Assembly (NCBI GenBank): GCA_025359505.1
Contig: JANYHH010000113.1
Location: 1 to 54,115 of the forward strand
Origin: Deinococcales bacterium
GTDB lineage: Bacteria > Deinococcota > Deinococci > Deinococcales > JAAFIG01
Length of the DNA stretch: 54,115 nucleotides
Direction of reading: 5' to 3'
Part shown: positions 8,619 through 18,230 of the stretch, piece after piece
How positions within the stretch are numbered: the first letter of the stretch is position 1
Layout of the letters: the number at the start of each line of letters is the position of its first letter
Notes under the pieces: generated by a model
Told to the model about the DNA's origin: nothing
Seen by the model: only the letters and a program-made list of their open reading frames with translations
The model's database searches: none
Translations under genes and position numbers: made by a program

Positions 8619-8700
8619 TGCAAACTCGGGAAAATGTGTAAGCATTTTTCGAGCTATGCGAGTACCGACGCTGCACTAGATTCGTTCCTGAAAAATCCCC

Positions 8701-8761
8701 GTAGCGGCTTGCCACTGCAAGCCGACCCTCGAGCGGCGAGTTTGCAGTGGCAAACCCCTAC
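8701..8761. repeat. 20-base inverted repeat, GTAGGGG family
   Basis: Arms GTAGCGGCTTGCCACTGCAA (8701-8720) and its near-perfect complement (8742-8761) flank a short loop with CTCGAG. The same 20-mer, differing at one base, recurs at 35641-35660. It ends 8 bases before the -35 box of the next gene, so it could affect that promoter. Confidence 0.7.
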
Positions 8762-8769
8762 ACTTGATG

Positions 8770-8798
8770 TTGACAAGATCAGCTTTTACTGTTACTAT
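8770..8798 (+). promoter_or_regulatory. consensus promoter, leaderless, for the MerR-like gene
   Basis: TTGACA (8770-8775), 17 bases, TACTAT (8793-8798), then 6 bases to GTG at 8805. This is the best sigma-70-type promoter in the window and fixes the downstream start codon. The open frame extends upstream to 8634 but would run through the promoter and the repeat. Confidence 0.8.
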
Positions 8799-8804
8799 CA
8801 TCCG

Positions 8805-9647
8805 GTGATTGCCCCCGAACCCACTCCCCTCGAGACCCAGCGGGACGCCGCGTGGAAACTCGAGGAATTCGTGCAAGAGGTCAACACGCGCCTCTTGGCG
8901 AGGCTGCCCAGCGATCAATACGACGCTCGGCAGCGGGAGGATTTCTCAGTCCGGCTGCTGCGGCATTACAGCAGTCTGGGTTTGGTCGACGAATCCGAGC
9001 GCATCGGACGCGAGGCGCTGTACCGCTACCGCCACCTGCTGCAAGTCTTGTGTCTGAGAACGTTGCAGCGCGAGGGTTGGAATTCCAAAGCCATCGCGGG
9101 CTTCTGTAGCCGCGACTCGGGCGAACTCGAGGCCTTCCTAAACGGGCGAGACCCCGCTTTGCAAAGCGAACTCGAGGAATTCCAAGCCAGCCGCGCAGCA
9201 CCTCGAGCAGCCGCACCGACCCAAGCAACGCTCGAGAAAACCGCATCCAGCCCAACCATCGCTCGATCAGCCGCGCCAAGCCGAAACATCAGCCAAGCGA
9301 TCAGCCAAAAAAGTGCGAAGCTTGAGGTCGCCGATCAGATGCCCGCGCTGCTCGAGCTGAAAGAGGAGAGCGGGCGCGAATCGGCACTGGATTTCCTGCA
9401 AGGTCTCCGCGCCCGCCGCAGCCTGAGTCCCACGCAAGCCATGCCCGCGCCACTGCCCGCGTTCCTGTTGCACGACCCGCCGCGCCAGCCCGAACGCTGG
9501 AAGCGCACTGAAATCGCGCCCGGCTTGGAGCTGCACGTCTCGGATCGTTACCGCCGCGCCCGCAGCAGCAGCGACAAGAACCGCTTGCTCGAGGTGATCG
9601 GCACGACCTTAGAAACCGCACTGTTCGAGCCAACCGAAAGCACCTGA
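8805..9647 (+). CDS. MerR-like DNA-binding regulator
   Basis: 280 residues from the leaderless GTG. Residues about 45-110 match a MerR-type winged helix: SVRLLRHYSSLGLVDESER is the typical helix-turn-helix/wing start, followed by ALYRYRHLLQVLCLRTLQ and EGWNSKAIAGF. The middle (about 125-180) is Ala/Ser/Pro-rich and probably disordered. The C-terminal part (about 200-275) has no motif I know. It is followed after 80 bases by a VWA-domain gene in the same direction, so the regulator may control that gene. No effector-binding cysteines of metal-sensing MerR proteins are seen. Confidence 0.68.
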   Translation: MIAPEPTPLETQRDAAWKLEEFVQEVNTRLLARLPSDQYDARQREDFSVRLLRHYSSLGLVDESERIGREALYRYRHLLQVLCLRTLQREGWNSKAIAGFCSRDSGELEAFLNGRDPALQSELEEFQASRAAPRAAAPTQATLEKTASSPTIARSAAPSRNISQAISQKSAKLEVADQMPALLELKEESGRESALDFLQGLRARRSLSPTQAMPAPLPAFLLHDPPRQPERWKRTEIAPGLELHVSDRYRRARSSSDKNRLLEVIGTTLETALFEPTEST

Positions 9648-9727
9648 GTCACGCTCGAGTCGCTACCCGTCCGCGTTTCTAACTGTGGATTAACCTCGCA
9701 TTCTCACACCTAAAAGGAGCGTTTCCC

Positions 9728-10948
9728 ATGCAACCACACATTGAAATCATCAGCGAGAAAATCCAAGCCAATCAACTCGGCACGCAGTTACACGCGCTGA
9801 TCCGCATTCACGCGCCCGCCGCGCCCCGCAACCCAACCCGCATTCCCCTCAACCTCGCGCTGGTTTTAGACCGCAGCGGCAGCATGAGCGGCGCGAAACT
9901 CGAGTACGCCAAGGCCGCCGCCAAGTACGTGATGGAGCGCTTGGAAGCCGAGGATCGCGTGTCCGTGATCGCCTTCGACGATACCGTCGAAGTGGCGCTG
10001 CCCAGCACGCCCGCCGGCAAAGTCAACATCCAGCGCGTGCTGGACGCGATCCAAGATCGTGGCAGCACGAATTTGCACGGCGGTTGGCTCGAGGGGGGCA
10101 CGCAGGTCGCGTCGCAAATGCGCCCCGGTGCGCTGAACCGCGTGATGGTGCTGTCGGACGGTCTGGCGAACGCTGGGGAAACCAACACGGATCGCATCGC
10201 CAGCGACGTGCGCGGACTGGCGGCCAGAGGCGTGACGACCACGACTTTGGGGGTCGGGCGCGATTTCGACGAGGACATGATGCAGGCGATCGCCACCGCT
10301 GGCGACGGCAATTACCACTTCATCGAGCATCCAACCGCGTTGCCGCACATCTTTGCTGGTGAGCTGGCTGGTTTAAAGAACAGCTTCGCCCGCACGGTCA
10401 GCCTCGGACTCGAGGTCAGTCACGGCGTGCAGGTGCTGGATGTCCTCAATGACGCACCGCGCAACCCGCGAGGGCGGTTGATGCTGCCCAACCTGATGTA
10501 CGCCAGCACGCTCGAGGTGCTGGTCAAGCTCAGCCTGCCCCCCCACAGTGATGCCAAGCCGCTCGAGGCGCTGCGGGTGCGTTTGGCGTACACGCCCTCC
10601 AGCGGGGAAACGCGCACCGTCCAGCGCGAGGCACTGCACTTGCACGCGGTCAGCGACGCCGCGTACCGAAGCTTGAACGCTCACCCGAGCGTGCTCGAGG
10701 CGCTGGCGCTGTTGGAAAGCAGCCGCGCAAAAGCCGAGATGATCGCCTATTTGGATCGCGGCGACAAGGAGAGCACGTCGGCGCTGATCGGCGCACAGTA
10801 CGCTGCGCTGGCCGCCGCGCCCGCCAGCCCGAAGATCGCACAGGAAATGCAGGCGCTCGAGGAACTGAAAAGCGACCTCGAGCGCGACGCGTCGGTGATG
10901 CGTAAACGCGCCAGCTCGCAGCGTTACGCCAAGCAACGCGGAAATTGA
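9728..10948 (+). CDS. von Willebrand factor A (VWA) domain protein
   Basis: 406 residues, no signal peptide, probably cytosolic. The VWA domain (about 40-215) has a complete metal-ion-dependent adhesion site: D48-x-S50-x-S52 in LDRSGSMSG, the Thr in GSTNLHGG, and the Asp in VLSDGLANAG. A beta-rich domain (about 220-310) and a helical tail with charged coiled-coil character (about 350-406) follow. The start has AAGGAG 9 bases upstream. VWA proteins of this build usually act as scaffolds or partners of other proteins; the partner is not evident here beyond the adjacent MerR-like gene. Confidence 0.85.
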   Translation: MQPHIEIISEKIQANQLGTQLHALIRIHAPAAPRNPTRIPLNLALVLDRSGSMSGAKLEYAKAAAKYVMERLEAEDRVSVIAFDDTVEVALPSTPAGKVNIQRVLDAIQDRGSTNLHGGWLEGGTQVASQMRPGALNRVMVLSDGLANAGETNTDRIASDVRGLAARGVTTTTLGVGRDFDEDMMQAIATAGDGNYHFIEHPTALPHIFAGELAGLKNSFARTVSLGLEVSHGVQVLDVLNDAPRNPRGRLMLPNLMYASTLEVLVKLSLPPHSDAKPLEALRVRLAYTPSSGETRTVQREALHLHAVSDAAYRSLNAHPSVLEALALLESSRAKAEMIAYLDRGDKESTSALIGAQYAALAAAPASPKIAQEMQALEELKSDLERDASVMRKRASSQRYAKQRGN

Positions 10949-11190
10949 GACTGGCTCGAGAATTGCATCGACCAATGAGTTTTGAGATAAGTGTCAAACC
11001 AACGCCCTCGTTTTGATACTTTTACGGTTCACCGATGCATTCCGCTGCTTCCGCGCCCTAGTAAACCCTGCCGCATAGCCGTTTGGCTTGAGGTACTGGG
11101 GCTACTGTTCGGAACTACGACTATGAACCATTGTAAAAATCTAACCACATGAAAAGTTCGCGGATCGGTATATCAAGCTGTCCTCGCGTA

Positions 11191-11793
11191 TTAAATTCGA
11201 CAGATAGCGGACCAATTGGGTGATCCAATCTTTCCAGAACGTTCAAGTCTCATTGAAACGTTTACGTTTGAGCCGAGTTTTTTAATTTTAATATACGTGT
11301 TGGTTTGACCAGTACGGAGGAAAAAATCTCCTTCGTTCCCGGTGCTCGCATCAATCGTTTTTTGCGCCCATATGACTTCATTGACATTTACCTGAGAGTT
11401 CTTAATGAATAGTGTATCAAAGCAAATGATGTGACTACTTGAGTAAACATTTTGAAAAACGCTAGAGAGGCTGCCGAAGTCTTGACCGTCATATGTTAGT
11501 TCAACAAAATCGACGTAATTGGGACTTCCGCTAGATTTTTCGGCCTTTTTCGCTCCTAAAGTAAAAATAACGTTGTAAACTTTTCCATTCTCATCAGGCA
11601 TGGCCGCGACAAACCGCTGAGCAAATGGACGGTCACGGTACGGAGTGAGCAATCGTTGCGGACGGACAGAAGCGATTTCTCCATTTGTTTTCATTTCCCA
11701 AAGCAAATTCCTAACCAAAAGCACCGTTCCTTCTGAATAGGCGGAGCAGAAGGAAAACATTAGCGCAATAATAATGATTCTTTGACGGCTCAC
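11191..11793 (-). CDS. secreted protein of unknown function, AT-rich and probably acquired
   Basis: 200 residues with an N-terminal hydrophobic signal (RIIIIALMFSFCSAYSEG), so exported. The mature part is predicted beta-rich, with two widely spaced cysteines (HIICFD and SAICRI). I recognise no family. Base and codon use differ clearly from the neighbours: it is AT-rich, uses AAA/ATT/TTT codons freely, and the stretch from about 10970 to 11910 has no CTCGAG, while flanking kilobases have 7-8. This points to recent transfer. It stands alone, opposite in direction to both flanking genes. Confidence 0.65.
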   Translation of the reverse strand: MSRQRIIIIALMFSFCSAYSEGTVLLVRNLLWEMKTNGEIASVRPQRLLTPYRDRPFAQRFVAAMPDENGKVYNVIFTLGAKKAEKSSGSPNYVDFVELTYDGQDFGSLSSVFQNVYSSSHIICFDTLFIKNSQVNVNEVIWAQKTIDASTGNEGDFFLRTGQTNTYIKIKKLGSNVNVSMRLERSGKIGSPNWSAICRI

Positions 11794-11933
11794 AATCCGC
11801 CCATATTACTTGATGAGTAAAATCTAAACGCACCCGTAATTACGATATGAGTGCGGTTGAGAATATGACAAATGCCAACCTTTGAGACGTGCGTCTCTAC
11901 CCAACACTGGCTCGAGGCGGTAGCCTGAACACC

Positions 11934-13352
11934 ATGAACGCGCCCCTCGATCAGTTGAAAAAAGCGCTCTCTGATAAAGTGCGCACGAGTGCGACCGAGA
12001 CGCTGTTGTACCGTTACGACGCCATCGCGCAGGGGCCCGCGCCCGTCGCGGTGGTGCTGGCGGAATCGACGCAGGACATTGCCACGACGCTGCGGCTGTG
12101 CCATGACGCGGGCTTCGCGGTCGTGCCACGCGGCGGCTCGAGCGGCTTGTCGGGCGGGGCCGTGCCGATTGGGCCGTGCGTGATGATCGCCACGAACCGC
12201 ATGACGCAACTGACGATTGATCCCGTGCAACGCACCGCGAGGGCGCAACCGGGCGTGATTACCGATATGGTCAGTAAAACTGCCAAACCGCACGGTTTGT
12301 ACTACGCGCCCGACCCCGCCTCGAGCCGCCAGAGCACGATTGGCGGCAACATCGCCGAGAACGCGGGTGGGCCGCAATGCCTGAAAAAAGGCGTGACGGG
12401 CGATAGCGTGTTGGAACTCGAGTTCGTCACCTCAGATGGCACAGTGCAGCGCATGGATCGCACGGGATTGGACATTCCGGGCTTGATAATCGGCTCCGAA
12501 GGCACGCTGGCCTTCGTGACCGACGCGCTCTTAAAACTCGAGCCGATCCCTGTCTTCACGCGCACCGCCTTCGCGGTTTTCCACGACCTCGGCAAAGCGG
12601 GCCGCGCCGTGGCGCTCATCACCGCCAAGGGCCTGACGCCCGCCAAGCTCGAGCTGATGGATCAAAACAGCATTCGCGCCGTCGAAGCCTTCATGCAGAT
12701 GGGTTTGCCGGTGGACGCCGAAGCGCTGCTGGTCTGCGATTGCGACGGCGATGATCTGGGCGTCGTGACGCTCGAGATCGAGGCTGTGGAAGCGGCGTTC
12801 AAAGAAGCGGGCGCGACGACGGTCAAACTCGCGCAGACGCTCGAGGAGGCTGGTCTGCTCTGGAAAGCCCGCCGCAGCGTCTCGCCCGCGCTCGGAAACT
12901 TGCGCCCGCACCGTTTCAACGAGGATATCGTCGTGCCGCGCAGCCATTTAGAGCCAGCGATGCGCGAGATGCGCGAGGTCGCGCTGCACTACCCGCAGTT
13001 CCCGTTTGCGATCTTCGGACACGCTGGTGACGGTAATTTGCATCCCAACATTCTCTTTGACCGCACCAAAGACTCACTCGAGCAAGTGGACGAATTCGCG
13101 CACGAGATCGCAAGGGTCGCACTGCGTCACGGCGGTGTGCTCAGCGGCGAGCACGGCATTGGGCTGATGAAGCGCGGCTTCATGACCGAAGCCACGCCCG
13201 CCGCGACATTGGAAGCGTATTGGCGCATCAAACGGGCCTTCGACCCGCGAGGCATCATGAACCCCGGCAAGTTGCTGCCGGATGCGAGCGCCAGCCAGCC
13301 GCCGCCGCGCACGGGCTTGCCCGCCAGTGAGCTTGATCTGACGACGTACTGA
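11934..13352 (+). CDS. FAD-linked oxidase, GlcD / D-lactate dehydrogenase type
   Basis: 472 residues. Oxidises a 2-hydroxy acid (glycolate or D-lactate type) with FAD. The N-terminal FAD-binding 4 (PCMH) domain has [14 protein letters not shown] near 75-88 and the [20 protein letters not shown] stretch. The C-terminal FAD-oxidase domain has [16 protein letters not shown] and [17 protein letters not shown] with the conserved histidines. The start at 11934 is supported by TAGCCT (11921-11926) 7 bases upstream, a leaderless arrangement. No GlcE or GlcF partners are adjacent, so a single-subunit dehydrogenase is more likely than a complete GlcDEF glycolate oxidase. The exact substrate is not decided by sequence. 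Confidence 0.87.
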   Translation: MNAPLDQLKKALSDKVRTSATETLLYRYDAIAQGPAPVAVVLAESTQDIATTLRLCHDAGFAVVPRGGSSGLSGGAVPIGPCVMIATNRMTQLTIDPVQRTARAQPGVITDMVSKTAKPHGLYYAPDPASSRQSTIGGNIAENAGGPQCLKKGVTGDSVLELEFVTSDGTVQRMDRTGLDIPGLIIGSEGTLAFVTDALLKLEPIPVFTRTAFAVFHDLGKAGRAVALITAKGLTPAKLELMDQNSIRAVEAFMQMGLPVDAEALLVCDCDGDDLGVVTLEIEAVEAAFKEAGATTVKLAQTLEEAGLLWKARRSVSPALGNLRPHRFNEDIVVPRSHLEPAMREMREVALHYPQFPFAIFGHAGDGNLHPNILFDRTKDSLEQVDEFAHEIARVALRHGGVLSGEHGIGLMKRGFMTEATPAATLEAYWRIKRAFDPRGIMNPGKLLPDASASQPPPRTGLPASELDLTTY

Positions 13353-13483
13353 ACAGCGCGGCTCGAGGACGTACTCGAAAAGTCAGCCACATGCTCGAGC
13401 ACAAGTTGAAACACCGACGCTGACCGCTCGAGCATCACGCAGATTTGACCGCCCGACACGGCGGCCCTGCGATCAACCGTCCG

Positions 13484-14719
13484 TCACGCGCTGAGCGTTA
13501 ACAAAGTCTGCGCGAGGACTTGGATGCCGCGCTCGATATCCTCGGGCGCAGCGTACTCGTCGGGGCGGTGCGACACGCCGCCCCTGCACGGAATGAAAAT
13601 CATCGCCACCGGGCAAATCCGTGCCATGAACAGGCTGTCGTGATAGGCGCGGCTGACCATCTCCAAGCGGCTCGAGCCAGTTTGGTCGCACGCGTTTCTG
13701 ATCGCCTCGAGCAAGCTCGGGTCACACGCGGCCGGCGGATCGCTGTTGATGACCTCGAGCCTGTCACTCACCCCGCGCCGCTCGCAGATTCGTTTGGTCG
13801 CCTCGAGCACCGCGTTCATCGTTGCATCGCGCCGCGCAGCGTCGGTGTCGCGGATGTCGACGCCCATCATGACCGCGCTGGGAATCGAGTTGATCGCGCC
13901 CGGATGCAACTCCAGTAACCCAGTCGTGCCAACCGTGTCGATCGCGCCCGTCGCCAGCGCCGCCCGTTCGACCTCGAGCGCGATTTCAGAGGCTGCCAGC
14001 AGCGCGTCGCGTCTGCCCGGCATCAGCCGCGCTCCGGCGTGACCGCCCTCGCCGGTCAGGTGCAAGAAGAAACTGGCTGGCGCGGCAATCGCGCTCACGA
14101 CACCAATCTCGAGCTGTTGCTGCTCGAGTAGCGGGCCCTGCTCGATGTGCAATTCCACGAAGCCCGCGTAGTAACTCTGTGGCAATCGCACACCCTCGAG
14201 CGGCGCGGTGTACCCCACGTTCCCTCGAGCCGCCTCGAGCGTCACGCCATCGGCGTCCTTCAAACCGCGCAATCCCTCGAGCGATACCGTACCGCTCAGC
14301 GCCCGCGATCCCAAGCAGCCCAGCCCGAAGCGCGTCGGCTCCTCGGCTGTGAACATCAATAACTCTAAGCTGCGGCGCGGTTTCGCGCCGCTTGCCGCAA
14401 TCGCCATCAGCGCCTCGAGACCACCCAGCACGCCGACCGTGCCGTCATATCGCCCACTGTACGGAATCGCGTCGCAGTGCGATCCCGTGCCAACCGCGCT
14501 CAGACTCGCGTCTGACCCCTCGAGCCGAATGAAGGTGTTGCCAAGGGCGTCCTCGCGCCACTGTAAGCTCGCACTGATCGCCAAGCCTTTCAGCCAAGCC
14601 CGCATCGCCATGTCCTCGGGCGTCCACAACACCCGCGTCACGGCTGGCGATGGAACGCTCGAGAAACCCGCCAGTGTCTCGAGGTTTCCCATCACGCGCT
14701 GCAAATCAATCTGCACCAT
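13484..14719 (-). CDS. M20 family amidohydrolase (N-carbamoyl-amino acid / allantoate type)
   Basis: 411 residues, a zinc peptidase-fold hydrolase that removes carbamoyl or similar groups from amino-acid derivatives. The family metal motifs are present: GTGSHCDAIPYSGRYDGTVGV (in two parts, near 77-97) with metal-binding His and Asp, TAEEPTRFG near 125-133 with catalytic Glu pair, and FVELHIEQGPLLE near 185-197. The dimerisation domain with the GGEGHAG-like GEGGHAGA is near 220. It is divergent from the ABC substrate-binding gene, with 78 bases between, and the two may act on the same imported compound (inference). TAGAAT lies 5 bases before the ATG. Confidence 0.85.
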   Translation of the reverse strand: MVQIDLQRVMGNLETLAGFSSVPSPAVTRVLWTPEDMAMRAWLKGLAISASLQWREDALGNTFIRLEGSDASLSAVGTGSHCDAIPYSGRYDGTVGVLGGLEALMAIAASGAKPRRSLELLMFTAEEPTRFGLGCLGSRALSGTVSLEGLRGLKDADGVTLEAARGNVGYTAPLEGVRLPQSYYAGFVELHIEQGPLLEQQQLEIGVVSAIAAPASFFLHLTGEGGHAGARLMPGRRDALLAASEIALEVERAALATGAIDTVGTTGLLELHPGAINSIPSAVMMGVDIRDTDAARRDATMNAVLEATKRICERRGVSDRLEVINSDPPAACDPSLLEAIRNACDQTGSSRLEMVSRAYHDSLFMARICPVAMIFIPCRGGVSHRPDEYAAPEDIERGIQVLAQTLLTLSA

Positions 14720-14797
14720 GACGCATTCTACCTGACCCCTTTCTTGCTCGAGAAGGACAGGTTATGCTCTACCTCGCACAAACTTTTAGGAGGAATT

Positions 14798-16588
14798 ATG
14801 AAGCAACGCCTGTCCAAACTCGCGCTCGCGTTCGGCGTGGTCGGCATCACCGCCGCCGCGTTCGTCGCCATCGCCGCACCCCCGCCCAGCGCCAAAAGAA
14901 TGCCGAACTACTCGCAGATCGGTTTGACGCCCGGCAAGGCCGGCGGCACACTGACGCTCGCCATTGGCAGCGCCCCGCAGACGTTCATGTATTACGGCGC
15001 GATTGACTCGGCCGGTCAGCGCGTCGCGCAGCACATGTTCGATGGTTTGATCGAAAGCAACATCGCCACAGGTAAAATTGAGCCAGCGCTCGCGGAAAGC
15101 TGGACGATCTCGCCGGACGGCAAGGTCTACACGTTTAAGCTGCGCCAAGGCGTCAAATGGCACGATGGCGTGGAGTTCACGGCCGACGATGTGGTCTTCA
15201 CTTACGACCAGATCATCACCAACCCCGAAGCCAAGGGCGGCGATTTCAACAATTTTTCAGCGGGCGGCGTCAAATTTAAATTTGACAAACTAGACAAGTA
15301 CACTGTGCGCTTCACGCTGCCATTCTCATCAGGCGCGTTTCTGGTGCAGATGCGCGGCTTCATCATGCCCAAGCATCAACTGCTCAAATACACCGTCGAG
15401 GGCGGCGGAAAAGCGGCCGACATCAACGGTGCGTGGGCGACCAATGCCGACCTGAAAACCATTGTCGGCACGGGGCCATTTGAGCTGAGCAGTTACACGG
15501 TTAACCAAAAAGTGGTGATGGTCAAGAACCCCGATTACTGGAAGGTCGACAGCAGCGGCACGCAATTGCCCTACATCGACAAGCTCGAGCTGCTGGTTTT
15601 GGTCGGGCCGCAGGCGCAGGAGGCAGCGTTCAAGAACGGTACTTTGGACGCGCTGGACATCAGTGGTGCACAGTTCCCGGATTACAAAACCCAAGAGCGG
15701 GCGGGCGCGAAGCTCAGCGTCGTCTCGCAACTCAAAGACGCGATTTACGGCTCGCCACCGCATCTGGCCTTCAACCAAGATGCCAAAGACAGTGACTTGG
15801 CCAAAGTTTTCAGCAACTACAAATTCCGCGAGGCGATCCAGTTCGCCGTCAACCGCGAGCGCATTATCAGCGATGTCTACAACGGTCAAGCGCAACTGCC
15901 CGGTCACATGGGCGTGCCACCGGCCGGGCGCTTCTATACCAACACCAAAAACTACCTCGGCAGCTTCGACCTGAAAGCCGCCAATGCCGCGCTGGACGCG
16001 CTGGGGTACAAAGACACCGACGGAGACGGCGTGCGAAACATCCGCGCTGGCAAGCAACTCGAGTTCGCATTGACTTACGGCACGGACAGCGCCGTCTACC
16101 CAGCGATGGCGGCGATCTTCCAAAATGACTTCAAACAGATCGGCGTCAAAGTCAACTTAAAAGGCGTGCTCTCGAGCACGCTGCTGGGAACAGGTTTAGG
16201 CAAGGACTGGGAGACGATTTTCGTCGCACTGGGCGATCAGCCTGACCCAGAATTGCGTAAACCAATCTGGCAACCCGGCGGCAGCCTGTACTACTGGCAT
16301 CAGAGCACGCAACCCAAAACCCCCGGCGGGCCCGCCAACCGCGAGGCGATGACAAGCTGGGAGAAGCGCTTGTATGACATCTTCGATCAAGGCACGAAGA
16401 GCAGCAACCAGAACCAGCGTCTGGCGCTGTACCGCGAGGGGCAGCAGTTGCTGGCTAAATACATGCCGGTCATCATGATCGTCAAGCCTGCCAACATCAC
16501 GGTCGTGCGCGATACATTGCAAAACTTTGTGTACACCCTCGGCGTGATCCCCGGTTACAACCCCGTGCCGCTTTACTACTTTAAGTAA
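14798..16588 (+). CDS. ABC transporter substrate-binding protein, peptide/nickel family
   Basis: 596 residues, SBP_bac_5 (DppA/OppA) family. A Sec signal peptide (MKQRLSKLALAFGVVG to about residue 27) exports it. The mature protein shows family features: GGTLTLAIGSAPQTF near the start, LAESWTISPDGKVYTFKLRQ, VKWHDGVEFTADDVVFTYD and NPDYWKVD. I chose ATG 14798 because AGGAGG lies 6 bases upstream and the signal peptide starts there. A TATGCT box is at 14763-14768. It is a lone binding protein; no permease or ATPase gene is adjacent. A strong terminator follows at once. Confidence 0.92.
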   Translation: MKQRLSKLALAFGVVGITAAAFVAIAAPPPSAKRMPNYSQIGLTPGKAGGTLTLAIGSAPQTFMYYGAIDSAGQRVAQHMFDGLIESNIATGKIEPALAESWTISPDGKVYTFKLRQGVKWHDGVEFTADDVVFTYDQIITNPEAKGGDFNNFSAGGVKFKFDKLDKYTVRFTLPFSSGAFLVQMRGFIMPKHQLLKYTVEGGGKAADINGAWATNADLKTIVGTGPFELSSYTVNQKVVMVKNPDYWKVDSSGTQLPYIDKLELLVLVGPQAQEAAFKNGTLDALDISGAQFPDYKTQERAGAKLSVVSQLKDAIYGSPPHLAFNQDAKDSDLAKVFSNYKFREAIQFAVNRERIISDVYNGQAQLPGHMGVPPAGRFYTNTKNYLGSFDLKAANAALDALGYKDTDGDGVRNIRAGKQLEFALTYGTDSAVYPAMAAIFQNDFKQIGVKVNLKGVLSSTLLGTGLGKDWETIFVALGDQPDPELRKPIWQPGGSLYYWHQSTQPKTPGGPANREAMTSWEKRLYDIFDQGTKSSNQNQRLALYREGQQLLAKYMPVIMIVKPANITVVRDTLQNFVYTLGVIPGYNPVPLYYFK

Positions 16589-16611
16589 GCGCTCGAGTCT
16601 CGAGATTTTAA

Positions 16612-16642
16612 AGCCCCCGCCTGCTCGAGGTGGGGGTTTTTT
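16612..16642 (+). terminator. rho-independent terminator after the substrate-binding gene
   Basis: Stem CCCCCGCC / GGTGGGGG with loop TGCTCGA, followed by six T residues, 24 bases after the stop codon. The loop holds part of a CTCGAG. Confidence 0.88.
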
Positions 16643-16700
16643 GTGCGGCTCGAGGTTCAAAGTCAAGGGCAACTCGCTGGCGCTCGTCCCCTCTCCCCGA

Positions 16701-16724
16701 CCCTCTCCCGCACGCGGGAGAGGG
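16701..16724. repeat. CCCTCTCCC palindromic repeat
   Basis: Perfect 11-base arms CCCTCTCCCGC and GCGGGAGAGGG separated by AC, preceded by CCCCTCTCCCC. Similar units are at about 35761-35833 and 42580-42612. Located between the substrate-binding gene and ccmA. Confidence 0.65.
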
Positions 16725-16805
16725 AGCAAACGCCGTGGCGATGCTGCAAGCCGTGACCCGCGCCTCTGCCGCTCGAGCAGCGCCATATGCGAGGATGCCT
16801 TGCGA

Positions 16806-17486
16806 ATGGAACCCCCCGCGCTCGAGTTGACTGGACTGGTGTATCGCTATCAGCGCTCGTATGTGCTGCGCGGTACGGGTCTGACGCTGGCTCGAGGAGC
16901 GGCGCTGGCGTTGTACGGCTCGAATGGCGCGGGCAAGACGACGCTGCTGAAAATCATCTCCACCGCATTGACCCCGACAAGGGGTGGCGGGCGCGTGCTG
17001 GGTTACGACCTGACCGATCGCCTCGAGCTGCGACAGCGCGTGCTAATCGTCTCGCACGCCTTGGGTTTGTACCCAGAGTTATCGGGTACAGAAAACCTCG
17101 AGTTCGCCGTTGCGATGCACGGCATCCCCAAAGCTGGCATCGACGCTGCCCTCGAGCGCGTTGGCTTGGGGGGCGTGACGACCCGCGTGCGCGGGTACTC
17201 GAGCGGCATGCGTAAGCGCTTGGCGCTGGCGAAGATGCTGTTGCTGCGCCCGGAGCTGATCTTGCTGGACGAGCCGTTCGCGGCATTAGACCCGCAGGGT
17301 AAGGATTTGGTCGAGGGCTTGATTCGCGGTGAGCAGCAGCGCGGCGCGACGCTGGTGATCGCCAGCCACGAACCCGAACGCACGCGCCAGATCGTCAACT
17401 TTGAAACGACGCTCGAGGCGGGGATGCTGAGCTTGCCCGTCAATGTGGGTCAACTCGAGGTCGCGCCGCTCGAGGTCAGCCAGTGA
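16806..17486 (+). CDS. ccmA: heme exporter ATP-binding subunit CcmA
   Basis: ATPase of the CcmABCD complex that releases holo-CcmE during cytochrome c maturation. 226 residues with Walker A GSNGAGKTT near 40-48, signature YSSGMRKRLALAK near 136-148, Walker B LILLDEPFAALDP near 157-169 and the H-loop IASHE. The frame is open further upstream, but homology starts at MEPPALELTG and the upstream part covers a palindromic repeat, so ATG 16806 is preferred. GAGGATG lies upstream at loose spacing. First gene of the ccm operon; its end overlaps ccmB. Confidence 0.9.
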   Translation: MEPPALELTGLVYRYQRSYVLRGTGLTLARGAALALYGSNGAGKTTLLKIISTALTPTRGGGRVLGYDLTDRLELRQRVLIVSHALGLYPELSGTENLEFAVAMHGIPKAGIDAALERVGLGGVTTRVRGYSSGMRKRLALAKMLLLRPELILLDEPFAALDPQGKDLVEGLIRGEQQRGATLVIASHEPERTRQIVNFETTLEAGMLSLPVNVGQLEVAPLEVSQ

Positions 17487-18160
17487 GCGCGTGGCGGGCG
17501 GTCTGGACGATCGCGCTCAAAGATTGGCGGATTGAGGGCCGCGCCAGAGACGTGCTGATGGCGACGTTATTTTTCGCGGGTATGGTCGTGATGATCCTCG
17601 CGTTCGCGTTCGGCCCAGAGTCCTCCAAGCTCCGCGCCGCCGCGCCCGGCATCCTCTGGGTCGCCATTGCCTTCGCCAGCATCCTCGCCGCATCAAGGGC
17701 CTACGGCAGCGAGGCCGAGGACGGCGCTTTGGAGACGCTGCTGCTGTACCCCGTGCCGCACGAAGCGATTTACTTGGGCAAGTTACTGGGCAATCTGGGT
17801 TCGATGCTGCTGCTGACGCTGATCCTCGTGCCAACCACATTGCTGCTCTACGGCGTGACGCTGCGCGGGCAGTGGCTCGAGTTCGGGCTGACGGTGACGC
17901 TGGGCGTGATCGGCTTCAGCATCGTCGCTACTTTTCAGAGCGCGTTGACCGTCGGGCTTCGGGCCCGCGAGAGTCTGCTGCCGCTGCTGATCTTCCCGAT
18001 TGTCGTGCCCGTCGTGCTGGCAGCCGTCAAAGCCACGGTCGGTATCGTGACGCTTGACCCTTCAATTGATGTCTGGGGTTGGCTAAGATTACTGCTGGCG
18101 TTCGATGTGATTTACCTCGTGACCTGCACCCTCGCGTTCCCGTATGCGGTGGAAAGTTGA
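17483..18160 (+). CDS. ccmB: heme exporter permease CcmB
   Basis: 225-residue membrane subunit of CcmABCD with about six hydrophobic segments. The sequence RDVLMATLFFAGMVVMIL near the start and YLGKLLGNLGSMLLLTLIL in the middle are typical of CcmB. The GTG start at 17483 overlaps the ccmA stop (GTGA), so the ATPase and permease are coupled. The gene ends 70 bases before ccmC. Confidence 0.9.
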   Translation: MSAWRAVWTIALKDWRIEGRARDVLMATLFFAGMVVMILAFAFGPESSKLRAAAPGILWVAIAFASILAASRAYGSEAEDGALETLLLYPVPHEAIYLGKLLGNLGSMLLLTLILVPTTLLLYGVTLRGQWLEFGLTVTLGVIGFSIVATFQSALTVGLRARESLLPLLIFPIVVPVVLAAVKATVGIVTLDPSIDVWGWLRLLLAFDVIYLVTCTLAFPYAVES

Positions 18161-18230
18161 TGTTGAACGAACCTCACCGACGGCGCGTATATTGCTTAGT
18201 AAATCATCACTCGAGCCACTGGAGACAACC

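Noticed and set aside
8634..8804. Upstream extension of the MerR-like gene
   Set aside because: It would read through a 20-base inverted repeat and a consensus promoter; the leaderless GTG at 8805 fits better.
11790..12377. 195-codon minus-strand frame over the GlcD-like gene
   Set aside because: Arg/His-rich shadow of the strongly conserved FAD-oxidase gene on the other strand.
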